From NCBI GenBank assembly GCA_011319805.1, contig SJRY01000132.1:1-45689 (forward strand): a stretch of 45,689 bases of DNA, given 5' to 3'. Made by a program: the position numbers and the translations under genes. The stretch comes from Macrocybe gigantea. Lineage: Eukaryota; Basidiomycota; Agaricomycetes; Agaricales; Callistosporiaceae. Below are positions 1-10,530 of the stretch, one piece after another (position 1 is the stretch's first letter; each line of letters opens with the position of its first letter). A model generated the notes under the pieces. It was not told the origin of the DNA and ran no database searches. It was given only the letters and a program-made list of their open reading frames with translations.

Positions 1-1576
1 TACACCAAGTAGCGACGACGAAGAACAGGCATTTCTGAGAGAGTTTGCCTTCACCACCACAGACGAGCCCGCTGAATCCTCAGCGAAGGAGCAGCACAAC
101 TCATTGCAGAACTCTTCCTAGAGGAGAATACGGGATAAGCCAGAAGAGCTGTGGTCAGACCAGAATCTTCTTGCCGAAGAAGAGGACGAACCCATCCGCA
201 AGAAAACGAGAGAAGACGAACACAAGCCCGAGATTTTAGGCACAACAGATCGAGAACTATAATCGCCGAACATAGGAGAACATACTGATACAGAGAGGGC
301 ACGACGCACAGAGCATACGACAGAACCAACGAGAACGCACAGAGTCAAGGACACACAGGAACGAAACCACCGAATCCCTTCAGAGGACCAATCCGCCGAA
401 GCACTGCATAAGAGAGAATCGCACCACCGTGGCGAAAGTAAGCAACAGCGACTGGGACGAATACTATCGGTGGAGGGAGCGAAAAGGATTACCAAAGACA
501 ACCGGACCGACCGCCGCAGAGTGGGCCGATTTTGAACAAGCTTGTAGAATCGCAGGAGTCGACCTAGACTACTGAAAGAACAGAGAGAGGAGCGAAGACA
601 GAAACAGCTCCAAGAACAGCAAGCCCAAGTACAAGCACAGCAGACCCAAGAACAACAGATCCAGGAACAGGAAGACCAAGACCAAGAGAACGACGAAGAA
701 AACCCCCAAAGGATGACGACAGAATACAAGGGAATCATCGCCGACCCGAAATCCTTTACAGGAGATCGAACGTCCTTCGATATTTGGTGGAGAAAGATGA
801 AACTCTACATAACGCACATGGAGACCTCACGGATACACAGAAGATTGGAGCGGCCTGTCTAGAATGACCGACGGACCCGGAGCCCATTGGGCATCAAAGA
901 AGATCGACACCACTACAAACCAAAGCACATGGGCCGACTTCATAACCGAGATAGAGACACGATTCAGCAATGTCATGTCACCATCACAAGCAGGAAGCAA
1001 ACTATTCAACATCAGACAGGGAAACCGACCCATCGACGAATTTCTGGATGAATTCGTAGACCTCGCAGGGAAAGCAGGAATGACAGGAACAGCCCCTCGT
1101 TTCCTACTCGAGAAGAGCTTAAACCAAGGACAGCAGAAGCCGTACACTCAATCTCCACACTTCCAACAGATGGAGATGAATATATCAAGACAGTTCGAGC
1201 GATTGGACGAAACATCGATGAACACAGAAATGTGATGAGAGGAGAATTCACAAGCAATCAGCGCAAGGCCGGAAATCCAAGCCGAGGAGCAGGACAGGCC
1301 ATGGAAGTCGATAAAGTACGAAGCAACAACTGCTTCAACTGCAATAAACCAGGACACATCTCACGAAACTGCCCGGAACCACGAAAAGGAGCAGCAAATG
1401 TCACATGTTTCAACTGTGGCTTAAAGGGACACTATGCACGAAACTGCAAGAAGAAGAAGAAAGGAAAATCCCGGGTCAGAGAAGTGAAAGAAGAAGAAGG
1501 AGAGGACGAAGAAGACAAGGATGAAGAAAGCTCTGACAAAGAGGGTTTTGCCAAGGGTCCGACTAGGAGGTGCTAA
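1..1576 (+). pseudogene. gag of family 1 copy A, frameshifted
   Basis: Gag (capsid/nucleocapsid) packages element RNA into cytoplasmic particles. The capsid region is seen in pieces at about 428-1230. The nucleocapsid at 1232-1576 has two zinc knuckles, [14 protein letters not shown] and [14 protein letters not shown], both CX2CX4HX4C, then a Lys-rich and an acidic stretch. Compared with copy B on the opposite strand, at least nine single bases are missing between 70 and 1130, for example near 74, 119, 140, 211, 573, 810, 849 and 1126. Each breaks the frame. Another A is missing near 1552, which changes the C-terminus. These losses are either decay or uncorrected sequence errors. Confidence 0.85.
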
Positions 1577-4500
1577 ATCGCGACCCATACAACTGAAACA
1601 GACTCGCTTCGATACCGGATGTAGATCATCCCATACTCTGAAATACACCATTCCCGCCAAGCGATCTGAAGCACCAAGAAAAACCATCCAAGGGGACAAA
1701 CCACCAAAGAGGAAAGAGCTCGCAGTACCAGCGAGGATACGAACACGAAAAGGAATCGCAACGATAACACCAGAAGTCGATAGCGGAGCGGATAGGACCT
1801 GCATCAACACCGTGATAGTAGCAAAAACAGGACTGAAGACACGACGAATCAAGAAGATTCCCATCATAAATGCAGACGGATCACCCAATCGTCAGAAAAC
1901 AGCAGACCGAGTAGCGGAGGTCCACATCAACATTAAAGGACACAAGGAGCATATGGAAGCCATCGTACTCGATATCGGAAAAACCGACATGCTACTAGGA
2001 CATGACTGGCTTGTCTACCACAACCCAACAATCAAATGGAGGACAGGAGAAATTGTCTTCGATAGATGCCCCAAAACATGCAAAATAAACCACCAGACAA
2101 TCAAGATACAGAAGGTGGCTGAACCAGCGAAAACCACAGCCAGCGACAAGACAGGAACCCAGATACCCCCATATCTGATCAGATTCAAACACCTCTTCAA
2201 GGAGAAGAACTTTGATCGCTTACCAGACCACAAAGAATGGGACCATGAAATAAACTTAACGAAGGATGCACCCAAAACGATACCGAGCAAGGTCTACCCG
2301 ATGACACAGAAAGAGCTAGAGGAACTAGATGCCTTCGTCGAAGAAGGATTACGAACAGGAAAAATACGCCCATCGAAATCACCTTACGCAGCACCCTGCT
2401 TCTTTCGCAATAAGAAGGATGGAAGCAAGCGACTCATCCAAGACTACCGGGAAATAAACAAATATACGGTCAAGGACAAGTTTCCACTACCACGCATCAG
2501 CGAGCTCCTCGACTACTACAAGGAGCAAAGTACTTTAGCAAGATCGATATTATCTGGGGGTACAATAACGTGCGCATCCGGAAAGGGGATGAATGGAAGG
2601 CAGCCTTCCTAACAGCAAGAGGACTCTTCGAACCGACAGTCATGTATTTTGGGCAGTGCAACGCACCAGGCACTTTTAGCCGAATGATGGCGAGCCTCTT
2701 CGAAGACCAAATATGAAGAAGAGTGTGCATAATCTATATGGACGACATTATAATCATCGGACGAACACGAGAGGAACTCCAAAAGAACACCATAGAAGTC
2801 ATGGAAATACTGAACAAGAACGACCTATTCATCAAAGGACCGAAATGCGTCTGGGAATCATCGAAAGTCCCAGTACTAGGATACATCGTAGGAGAAGGGA
2901 AGGTAGAAATGGAACCAGAAAAGATCACAGCCATACAATCCTGGCCAACCCCAAAGACGAAGAAAGAACTACAAAAGTTCTTGGGATTCACGAACTTTTA
3001 CCAACGATTCATCAAGGGATATGCAAAGGTCGCTAAACCCCTGACGGAGTTGACTGGAAACAAAACATTCCAGTGGACAGACAAGCAACAAGGCGCTTTC
3101 AAAGAACTGATCCAACATATAACCTCAGCACCCATTCTAGCACTACCACAGACAGAAGGAAAATTCCGAGTCGAAACAGACGCCTCAGGATATGCCATTG
3201 GAGCGGTACTATCACAACAGCAGAAAGGACTATGGCATCTGATTGCATTCATTTCGAGATGCATGACTCCAGCGGAACAAAACTACGAAATCTATGACAA
3301 GGAACTTCTTGTGATAATGGTCGCACTAAAGACATGGAGACAATACCTCCTCGAAGCTCGAGAGAAGTTCGAAATATTGACGGATCACAAGAACCTATCA
3401 TACTTCCGAAAGCCGCAGCGACTCAATTCGAGACAGATTGGCTGGTACCTGAAATTACAGGAATACGACTACGAACTACGACACATACCAGGAAAGGCGA
3501 ATGGAAAAGCGGATGTCCTGTCACGAATGGCAGGATATGAAGAAAACCTAGCAGAGAAGGACGACATACAAATGATCAAAGAAGCAGCATTCATTCGACA
3601 TCTGGAAGAGAATAATGAACGAGACTTCGAATTTATGATGTTCGAGGACGAACACCCACAGAAAGAAGAAGCAGAAAATAACGAAACAATACAAACAAGA
3701 GGAATCACGATGATCGAATCCTCAAGGATGAACAAATTCGACAATGCGCACGAAGGGAAACGATCGTAACAACAGGACTGAAGGAAAAACCACACTGGTT
3801 CACAGAAGACGACCACATCGTATATGTAGGAGGGAAAATCTATGTTCCTCCAGACAACAAACTGAAGGAAAACATCATGTTTGAACACCACGACACACCC
3901 ATCGGAGGACACCCAGGGCAATACCGCATGCACGAGCTCATAAGCCGCACCTATTGGTGGCCATCAATGCTGACAGACATCAAGAAGTATGTCAATGGAT
4001 GCGAAACATGTCAGCGAAACAAAATCATCCGACAAAAGAAACACACACCCTGCACCCGCACGAAGTCCCACAACAACCATGGGAAGATATCGGAGTAGAT
4101 CTCATAGGACCGCTACCCAGCTCGAATGGCTTTAACGCCATCGCCGCAGTCACAGACCGCCTGACCAAGATGATCCACCTAGTTCCCACAAAGACCGAAC
4201 TCACAGCAGAGGGTCTCGCACGACTATACCGAGACAACGTGTGGCGGCTTCATGGAATTCCATGAAAGATCATCAGTGATCGAGGACCCCAGTTCGCAGC
4301 ACGATTCATGACAGCACTTCTAAAATTACTCGGAACAAAGCAAAACCTATCAACGGCCTATCACCCACAGACAGATGGACAGGCGGAGCGATCCCACCAA
4401 GAAACGGAAGCCTTCCTCAGAAGCTTCACAAACAACCTACAGGACGATTGGGCAGAATGGATAGCAATTGCAGAGTACCAATACAATGACAAAGCACACC

Positions 4501-5189
4501 AGGGAACGAAGGAGACACCATTCTACCTCAACTATGGAATGCACCCCTGGAAGGGAGAGCCGCAGATGACAGAAGGGAATAACCCCGCAGCAAAAGACTT
4601 CGTCAAAAGAATGAGCCAAATACGAAAGGAAGCAAATGCCGCACTGCAATATGCACAAACACGAGCCAAAGACAATTACGACGCGAGACGAAAACCTGCC
4701 CGGGAATACAAGAAAGGAGATAGAGTATGGCTAGAAGCCACCAATATCACAGTCAATCGACCATCAAAGAAGTTATCGGCACTCCGATACGGACCGTTCA
4801 AGGTGGTTGAAAAGAAAGGAGCCTCGGCATATCGCCTGGAACTCCCAGCATCATGGCAGCTGATACACCCCGTGTTCAATGAAACACTGCTCACGCCTTA
4901 CAAAGGACCCTGTTTCAAGATACAAGAGCGACCATCACCACCACCCCCTGAAATCATAAATGATGAAGAAGAGTACGAGATAGAAGAGATCCTAAAAAGG
5001 AAGAAACAAGGGAAGGGGACACTATTCCTGGTCAAATGGAAAGGATACGGACACGAAGAGAACACATGGATCAAAGAGAAGGAGCTGGGGAATGCGCAGC
5101 AAGCTCTAGACCACTTCCTAAAGAAGACTGCGAACCAGGATAAAAGGATCACGACAAGAGGGAAGAAGACCAAAAATCGCACTTCATGA
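1521..5189 (+). pseudogene. pol of family 1 copy A: protease, RT, RNase H, integrase, chromodomain
   Basis: The protease active site DSGAD is at about 1779. The RT runs from about 2290 with YMDD at 2735-2746. RNase H follows, with TDASGYAIGA near 3175. The integrase has an HHCC finger at about 3885-4015, catalytic Asp near 4097, Asp in ISDRGPQF near 4278 and Glu near 4386. A chromodomain lies at about 4969-5125 (YEIEEI to the WKGYG core). Frameshifts lie near 2526 (one G lost), 3705 and 4046 (one C lost). TGA stops lie at about 2713 and 4263, the latter where relatives have Arg. In copy B pol is in the -1 frame relative to gag. The chromodomain is known in this lineage to steer integration to modified chromatin. 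Confidence 0.9.
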
Positions 5190-5584
5190 CCACCAACACC
5201 CCCATCAGCATCGACAGCAGCGAGGGCAGCCGCGCACCTACCCCCAACCGCCCAAGCGACCTCGAGAATCTGGCAAGGATTCTCAATGCTAGCGACTACA
5301 TGGACCCCCTCGCCATCACACTCGGCGCATATATGCGCTATGTTATGACCGTCCGCACGCACCTCTGGACCGGGAGAACCCCTGATGGGACCGGCCCCAC
5401 TGCAGCTGAACGTATCGCGCTTCGCGAAGCAATGGAAATGCTTCGCACAGAAAACCGGCGGCTTAAACTCCTCGCCACCACACTCCACCACATTCGCGCC
5501 TATAATGAAGAGCTCATTCATACATGGGCCCCGCGTGCTGCGACCGCCTGGGAGACCAATACTGGGTGGGGACAGCTGGACTAA
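5186..5584 (+). CDS. accessory ORF3 of family 1, coiled-coil-like, unknown function
   Basis: This is a 132-residue ORF whose ATG overlaps the pol stop (ATGA at 5186-5189), a layout that suggests termination-reinitiation. It ends 37 nt before the 3' LTR. The N-terminus is Ser/Pro/Thr-rich (to about residue 25). Residues 70-105 are rich in Ala, Glu, Leu and Arg and could form a coiled coil (TAAERIALREAMEMLRTENR). There is no signal peptide, membrane segment or envelope-like feature. Base use differs from its neighbour: gag-pol is strongly A-rich on the coding strand, whereas ORF3 is C/G-rich, which fits capture from elsewhere. It is intact in a copy whose gag and pol are broken. I do not recognise the family. 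Confidence 0.6.
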   Translation: MTTNTPISIDSSEGSRAPTPNRPSDLENLARILNASDYMDPLAITLGAYMRYVMTVRTHLWTGRTPDGTGPTAAERIALREAMEMLRTENRRLKLLATTLHHIRAYNEELIHTWAPRAATAWETNTGWGQLD

Positions 5585-5606
5585 GGTTTTTCGCGAGGAC
5601 GCGAAT

Positions 5607-5621
5607 CTAAAGAGAGGGTGA
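5607..5621 (+). other. polypurine tract of family 1
   Basis: The purine-rich run AAAGAGAGGGTGA ends directly against the TGTTA start of the 3' LTR. This is where plus-strand DNA synthesis is primed in LTR retroelements. Confidence 0.75.
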
Positions 5622-5941
5622 TGTTACAGACGCCGCCCAAAGGACTATTCATTTTCTTATCTTATCTTTCCCACATCCCTTATCTCCCCCATCATGCTGC
5701 GCAGCGCGCAGCCATCGAGTCATCTCACTTCCCTAGTCATCCTGAGTCATCTCCTTCCAGTCTTACTCATCCGCAGTCCACAGCATTGCGCAGCCCATGG
5801 TCCGTGCTCGAGTACTGTAGTGTATATAAGGACTCCCAGATGTACCAGTAACGCTAGGCTTAATATTCCTTTTGCCATCATCTCAAGACCACTCTCGCAC
5901 TTAGTCTGCCCGAGTCCTTCTGAGATTCGTCTAGCCTAACA
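5622..5941 (+). repeat. 3' LTR of family 1 copy A (320 bp)
   Basis: It begins TGTTA and ends TAACA, a perfect 5-bp terminal inversion. It matches the LTR at 8277-8596 on the other strand and is also 320 bp. It contains a TATATAAG box at 5823-5830. The next bases (GTTTT) belong to copy B's protease. The matching 5' duplication would lie left of the window. Confidence 0.95.
5823..5866 (+). promoter_or_regulatory. LTR core promoter and predicted transcript start carrying the self-primer
   Basis: TATATAAG lies at 5823-5830. AGGCTTAATAT at 5856-5866 begins 33 nt downstream, the expected distance to a start site. These 11 nt are exactly complementary to the site just inside the 5' LTR of copy B (8264-8274). 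The start site is inferred from spacing and complementarity. Confidence 0.65.
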
Positions 5942-6445
5942 GTTTTGGGGCATCTGTCGAAGACAATTTCTCCTGTCCTCCATTTGATTGTTGGGTTGTG
6001 GTAGACAAGCCAGTCATGTCCTAGTAGCATGTCAGTTTTTCCGATATCGAGTACGATGGCTTCCATATGCTCCTTGTGTCCTTTAATGTGGATGTGGACC
6101 TCCGCTACTCGGTCTGCTGTTTTCTGACGATTGGGTGATCCGTCTGCATTTATGATGGGAATTTTCTTGATTCGTTGTGTCTTCAGTCCCATTTTTGCTA
6201 CTATCACGGTGTTGATGCAGGTCCTATCCGCTCCGCTATCAACTTCTGGTGTTATCGTTGTGATTCCTTTTCGGGTTCGTATCCTCGCTGGTACTGCGAG
6301 CTCTTTCCTCTTTGGTGGTTTGTCCCCTTGGATGGTTTTTCTTGGTGCTTCAGATCGCTTGGCGGGAATGGTGTATTTCAGAGTATGGGATGATCTACAT
6401 CCGGTATCGAAGCGAGTCTGTTTCAGTTGTATGGGTCGCGATTTA
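5942..6445 (-). pseudogene. protease fragment of pol, family 1 copy B
   Basis: This is the aspartic protease part of pol, with the active site DSGAD near 6230 and the later conserved LLGHDWL segment near 6030. The reading frame is -1 relative to gag and is open from the gag stop region to 5942, where copy A's LTR replaces the rest. No stops are seen inside it, so this part is better preserved than copy A. There is no obvious canonical slippery heptamer at the gag/pol overlap (the local sequence is GCCAAAGGGTCC), so how pol is expressed is not clear. Confidence 0.85.
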
Positions 6446-6452
6446 GCACCTC

Positions 6453-8210
6453 CTAGTCGGACCCTTTGGCAAAACCCTCTTTGTCAGAGCTTTCTTCATC
6501 CTTGTCTTCTTCATCCTCTCCTTCTTCTTCTTTCACTTCTCTGACCCGGGATTTTCCTTTCTTCTTCTTCTTGCAGTTTCGTGCATAGTGTCCCTTTAAG
6601 CCACAGTTGAAACATGTGACATTTGCTGCTCCTTTTCGTGGTTCCGGGCAGTTTCGTGAGATGTGTCCTGGTTTATTGCAGTTGAAGCAGTTGTTGCTTC
6701 GTACTTTATCGACTTCCATGGCCTGTCCTGCTCCTCGGCTTGGATTTCCGGCCTTGCGCTGATTGCTTGTGAATTCTCCTCTCATCACATTTCTGTGTTC
6801 ATCAATGTTTCGTCCAATCGCTCGAACTGTCTTGATATATTCATCTCCATCTGTTGGAAGTGTGGAGATTGAGTGTATGGCTTCTGCTGTCCTTCGGTTT
6901 AAGCTCTTCTCGAGTAGGAAATGAGGGGCTGTTCCTGTCATTCCTGCTTTCCCTGCGAGGTCTACGAATTCATCCAGAAATTCGTCGATGGGTCGGTTTC
7001 CCTGTCTGATGTTGAATAGTTTGCTTCCTGCTTGTGATGGTGACATGACATTGCTGAATCGTGTCTCTATCTCGGTTATGAAGTCGGCCCATGTGCTTTG
7101 GTTTGTAGTGGTGTCGATCTTCTTTGATGCCCAATGGGCTCCGGGTCCGTCGGTCATTCTAGACAGGGCCGCTCCAATCTTCTGTGTATCCATGAGGTCT
7201 CCATGTGCAGTTATGTAGAGTTTCATCTTTCTCCACCAAATATCGAAGGACGTTCGATCTCCTGTAAAGGATTTCGGGTCGGCGATGATTCCCTTGTATT
7301 CTGTCGTCATCCTTTGGGGGTTTTCTTCGTCGTTCTCTTGGTCTTGGTCTTCCTGTTCCTGGATCTGTTGTTCTTGGGTCTGCTGTGCTTGTGCTTGGGC
7401 TTGCTGTTCTTGGAGCTGTTTCTGTCTTCGCTCCTCTCTCTGTTCTTTCCAGTAGTCTAGGTCGACTCCTGCGATTCTACAAGCTTGTTCAAAATCGGCC
7501 CACTCTGCGGCGGTCGGTCCGGTTGTCTTTGGTAATCCTTTTCGCTCCCTCCACCGATAGTATTCGTCCCAGTCGCTGTTGCTTACTTTCGCCACGGTGG
7601 TGCGATTCTCTCTTTATGCAGTGCTTCGGCAGATTGGTCCTCTGAAGGGGTTCGGCGGTTTCGTTCCTGTATGTCCTTGACTCTGGTGTCGTTCTCGTTG
7701 GTTCTGTCGTATGCTCTGTGCGTCGTGCCCTCTTTGTATCAGTATGTCTTCCTCCTGTGTTCGGCGATTATAGTTCTCGATCTGTTGTCACCTAAAGTCT
7801 CAGGCTTGTGTTCGTTCTTCTCTCGTTTTCTTGCGGATGGGTTCGTCCTCTTCTTCGGCAAGAAGATTCTGGTCTGACCACAGCTCTTCTGGGCTTATCC
7901 CGTATTCTCCTTCTAGGAAGAGTTCTGCAATGAGTTGTGCTGCTCCTTCGCTGAGGATCTCAGCGGGCTCGTCTGTGGTGGTGAAGGCAAACTCTCTCAG
8001 AAATGCCTGTTCTTCGTCGTCGCTACTTGGTGTAGGCGTGCGCTCTCTCTTTCGTTTATTTGGATTGCTAGTGTCTCTGCGGGTGGCGTGGACTGTCTCT
8101 GCGAATGGCGTGGACTGCAATGTCTGGTCTACTTCTCTGAGCCAAGTGCTCTCGTCGCTCGTGCTAGTGCTCACTGGGTCGGCGACTGCTTGTTGTCGAA
8201 TGTTGATCAA
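6453..8210 (-). pseudogene. gag of family 1 copy B (one ORF broken by a few stops)
   Basis: The longest open part (7595-6453, 380 codons) has no ATG at its start. In the same frame upstream lies 8210-7800, which does begin with ATG. The two are separated only by in-frame TGA, TGA and TAA stops near 7799, 7787 and 7613. At the first of these copy A has CGA. I therefore read a single ancestral gag of about 585 residues. It has an acidic, Ser/Thr-rich N-terminus, a Gln-rich linker (about 7410-7310), a capsid region, and two CX2CX4HX4C knuckles at about 6690 and 6620. It then has Lys-rich and Glu/Asp-rich tails and ends in TAG at 6453. Confidence 0.85.
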
Positions 8211-8263
8211 GTCTTTGATAAAGCGTGACGTGGTGTGTGTGTGAGTCTGAGTGAGTCTCGACG

Positions 8264-8274
8264 AGGCTTAATAT
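8264..8274 (-). other. self-primer binding site of family 1
   Basis: Reading the minus strand, two bases (AG) after the 5' LTR comes ATATTAAGCCT, the exact reverse complement of the 11 nt at the predicted 5' end of the transcript. The match stops after exactly 11 nt on both sides. There is no TGG-starting tRNA-type site here. This is the arrangement of Tf1-like self-priming elements. Confidence 0.75.
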
Positions 8275-8276
8275 CT

Positions 8277-8596
8277 TGTTAGGCTAGACGAATCTCAGAA
8301 GGACTTGGGCAGACTAAGTGCGAGAGTGGTCTTGAGATGATGGCAAAAGGAATATTAAGCCTAGCGCTACTGGTACATCTGGGAGTCCTTATATACATTA
8401 CAGTACTCGAGCACGGACCATGGGCTGTGCAATGCTGTGGACTGCGGATGAGTAAGACTGGAAGGAGATGACTCAGGATGACTAGGGAAGTGGGATGACT
8501 CGATGGCTGCGCGCTGCGCAGCATGATGGGGGAGATAAGGGATGTGGGAAAGACAAGATAAGAAAATGAATAGTCCTTTGGGCGGCGTCTGTAACA
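8277..8596 (-). repeat. 5' LTR of family 1 copy B (320 bp)
   Basis: It has the same ends, length and TATA box as the LTR at 5622-5941, in the opposite orientation. It is followed at 8597 by the interior of another LTR of the same family, so the element landed within that LTR. Confidence 0.95.
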
Positions 8597-8855
8597 GATG
8601 GCAAATGGAATATTAAGCCTAGCGCTACTGGCACATCTGGGAGTCCTTATATACGTTACAGTACTCGAGCATGGACCATGGACTGCGCAAATGCTGTGGG
8701 CTGCAGATGAGTAAGACTAAGGAGGAGATGACTCGGAGTGACTAGGGAAGCGGAATGACTCGATGGCTGCATGCTGCACAGCATGATGGGGGGATAAGGG
8801 ATGGGGGAAAGATAAGATAAGAAATTGAATAGTCCTTTTGGGCGGCGTCTGTAAC
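8597..8855 (-). repeat. Truncated family 1 LTR (C), hit by copy B
   Basis: This holds the 3'-side 259 bp (in plus-strand terms) of a family 1 LTR in minus orientation. It ends in TAACA at 8855. The missing first 60 or so bases should lie on the far side of copy B. It interrupts the reading frame of the zinc-finger remnant at 8856-9302. Confidence 0.88.
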
Positions 8856-9302
8856 ACAAATGGGTCTTTATTGACTTCTGCTGGTACTGGGGCTGATCCA
8901 ATCGGTAAGTCAAAGCCTGCCTTGTCACAAGGGTTCCTAAACACAAATCATGAGTTACAAATATCATCAATTCATAGTATAACATTGTGAAGGGGACTAA
9001 CCATCGAGGATGGGATGTCGGACAATACCTGGTTTCAGAGGTAACACTGCATCATGTGAGCGGGGCATATTGTCTTGTAGCCATTCAGGATCATCACCAG
9101 AAGTGGGTTCAATCAAGTTGTCAACCTGCCTGAAAAGAACCCAAGTCGCACTTGTAGGGTTGATTTCTAAATTAAAGGGCCGATGACAAGCATTGAAATG
9201 CTGAGTCAAACCAGAAGGGTTCCGGAAGCCATGTCCGCAGACTTGTCCATTGCTTTTCCGATTGCAAATGAAGGAACGCAGGCAAAATGAACGATGTGCC
9301 AT
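8856..9302 (-). pseudogene. C2H2 zinc-finger protein of the kind linked to Plavaka-type transposons, fragment
   Basis: The first exon (9302 to about 8998) starts with ATG and has one C2H2 finger (CGHGFRNPSGLTQHFNACH, residues about 23-41). It ends at HPILDG followed by GTTAGT. A likely intron runs to TTTAG near 8945. The next exon reads on through NPCDKAGFDLPIGSAPVPAE and is cut by the LTR at 8855. In basidiomycetes a C2H2 finger followed by a Pro-rich segment of this kind is typical of proteins found with Plavaka-type DNA transposons. That link is from memory of the family, not from a search. The splice join is one base out of frame as written, so the copy is decayed as well as cut. Confidence 0.55.
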
Positions 9303-9519
9303 ACTAAGGTAGAAATGAACATTGACTTCGCAAAATTACTAGTTTCATGTGCCTCTGTGGTGGTATCGCTGTAAGCCACCCGTTTACAACTGCATAGTTG
9401 AATAAATCAACATCTTGCCAAATCAAACAAAAAAAAACCTTCATTTCAGAAACTATTCTTCTCAATTTCAACGTGCCCAACTCACCACGATAATCAAACG
9501 TTCTAACTTGATTTCAAGA
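9303..9519. other. no gene recognised
   Basis: AT-rich sequence between the divergent zinc-finger remnant and the next coding remnant. I see no repeats, LTR ends or RNA gene in it. Confidence 0.4.
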
Positions 9520-10120
9520 ATGGGTTCTACTGCTCTGCTCTACAGTGATGTAAGTATTGTGATCTCACTATGTAGCGAAATGATGCACTGTGTTACCAGA
9601 TCCAGATTGTCAAAAAGGGTTCACTTGCACAATCTCCTGAACCTATTCAGGGAACTGTCAAAGAACAGGTATGTCAGTCACTTGACCAGCTGTCAGCCCA
9701 CCATGTTATCACAAATGATAGAATCGAGTCTCAACTCGGTTGGGCAACTGAGACAAGCATCCTGGATTATCTGATCTATCTCCATGCAAACAGCGTTCAA
9801 AGATAATAGGCCAAAAGGGGCTTGATAAAAGGATGGACAATCCTGAGCAGGTCAAAATTGCCAAGAGGAGCATTGCACATCTAGAGGACAGGATCACTCA
9901 TAATGAGACTTTGCAAGAACAAACTGCTGCAAAGCCACCTACTAGCAAGATCACAGTCAAGTGGACGAATCTAAAACCTCAGGTAGTTGTCGATGAAGAA
10001 CCTCCAGAAATATATGAATCAGATGCTTCACATATTGATAATGGTGACTTTGACCCTGAACATGAATCACACAGTAGCGATGGTGAATCTGAGCAGTCGG
10101 TCAGTCCAGTTTTCCTATAG
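9520..10120 (+). pseudogene. hypothetical spliced gene, 5' part (possibly of the gene split by family 2)
   Basis: The start ATG is at 9520. A canonical intron at 9550-9599 (GTAAGT...CCAG, 50 nt) joins a short first exon to a frame running to about 9795. It continues, after what looks like a one-base frameshift near 9795, as an open frame to 10120. The second part is charged, with a possible helix (about 9833-9910) and an acidic tail rich in Asp, Glu, Ser and His. I recognise no domain. Position, strand and style suggest these are the first exons of the gene whose later exons lie at 10401-10530 and after 28128, but the link is not proven. 10121-10400 holds possible intron or decayed exon sequence with nothing recognisable. 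Confidence 0.35.
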
Positions 10121-10400
10121 TTGAGGGTCAATTCACTTGCAGATCAACAGGTTGGCGAACCAGAGAGAGGCGAAGGACAATCAGAATGCAAAAAGCAACT
10201 AGGTAGGAAAAGACAGTGATGAAGCAGCGGGGATTGTTTAGAGTAGCAGTTGAAGCTGAGCATCAAGTAATGCCACATGTAAACAATCTTCATGTGGCTG
10301 GGACACTGAATAAGTGCAAGTCTGGCAATGAGAATGGAGAGTGAGTTGCTGAGTGGAACATGAATTTCAAACTGGACTACTGACCCTTCTCCAATGGTAC

Positions 10401-10530
10401 AGGGCACGCAAGAAAAGCTGCAAATCCCATGAGCATGCGACTCCATCCTCGCCTTTGGGCTCCACCAATCGCCTCAATGTTGAGACTGTGCAGCTGAAGC
10501 CTTTGCAAAAAACCTTTATTGCTGACACCA
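10401..10530 (+). pseudogene. hypothetical gene, exon left of the family 2 insertion
   Basis: After a good acceptor (GGTACAG at about 10395-10401) an open frame runs into the family 2 LTR at 10531. Skipping the element and one copy of its CACCA duplication, the frame continues without a break at 28129 (DT joined to NGDEEEPEPFN), which shows both sides were one exon. The protein is not recognised. The part here is basic and Ser/Pro-rich, followed by Val/Gln/Lys-rich sequence. The element therefore destroyed a gene that was coding, or recently so. Confidence 0.5.

Larger units (their letters stand above)
1..5941 (+). mobile_element. Ty3/Gypsy chromodomain retrotransposon, family 1 copy A (5' end outside window)
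   Basis: The order is gag with two CCHC knuckles, protease, RT, RNase H, integrase, chromodomain, an extra small ORF, a polypurine tract and a 3' LTR at 5622-5941. This is the order of chromoviral Ty3/Gypsy elements. The window opens about 240 nt inside the internal region, judged by alignment with copy B. Copy A is nearly identical to B in substitutions but carries many single-base deletions and a few TGA stops, so it is not intact as written. Base 5942 is the first base of copy B's truncated protease, so A appears to sit inside B. Confidence 0.93.
5942..8596 (-). mobile_element. Family 1 copy B, 3'-truncated inside the protease
   Basis: On the minus strand, the 5' LTR (8277-8596) is followed by a primer site, gag and the start of pol. 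The sequence stops at 5942, about 490 nt into the pol frame, where the 3' LTR of copy A begins. The remainder of pol would be expected left of the window, beyond copy A. Copies A and B share about 2.1 kb (1-2076 against 5942-8036) as an inverted repeat. Confidence 0.9.

Noticed and set aside
5186..5584. Envelope gene in family 1
   Set aside because: The third ORF has no signal peptide, membrane segment or cysteine pattern.
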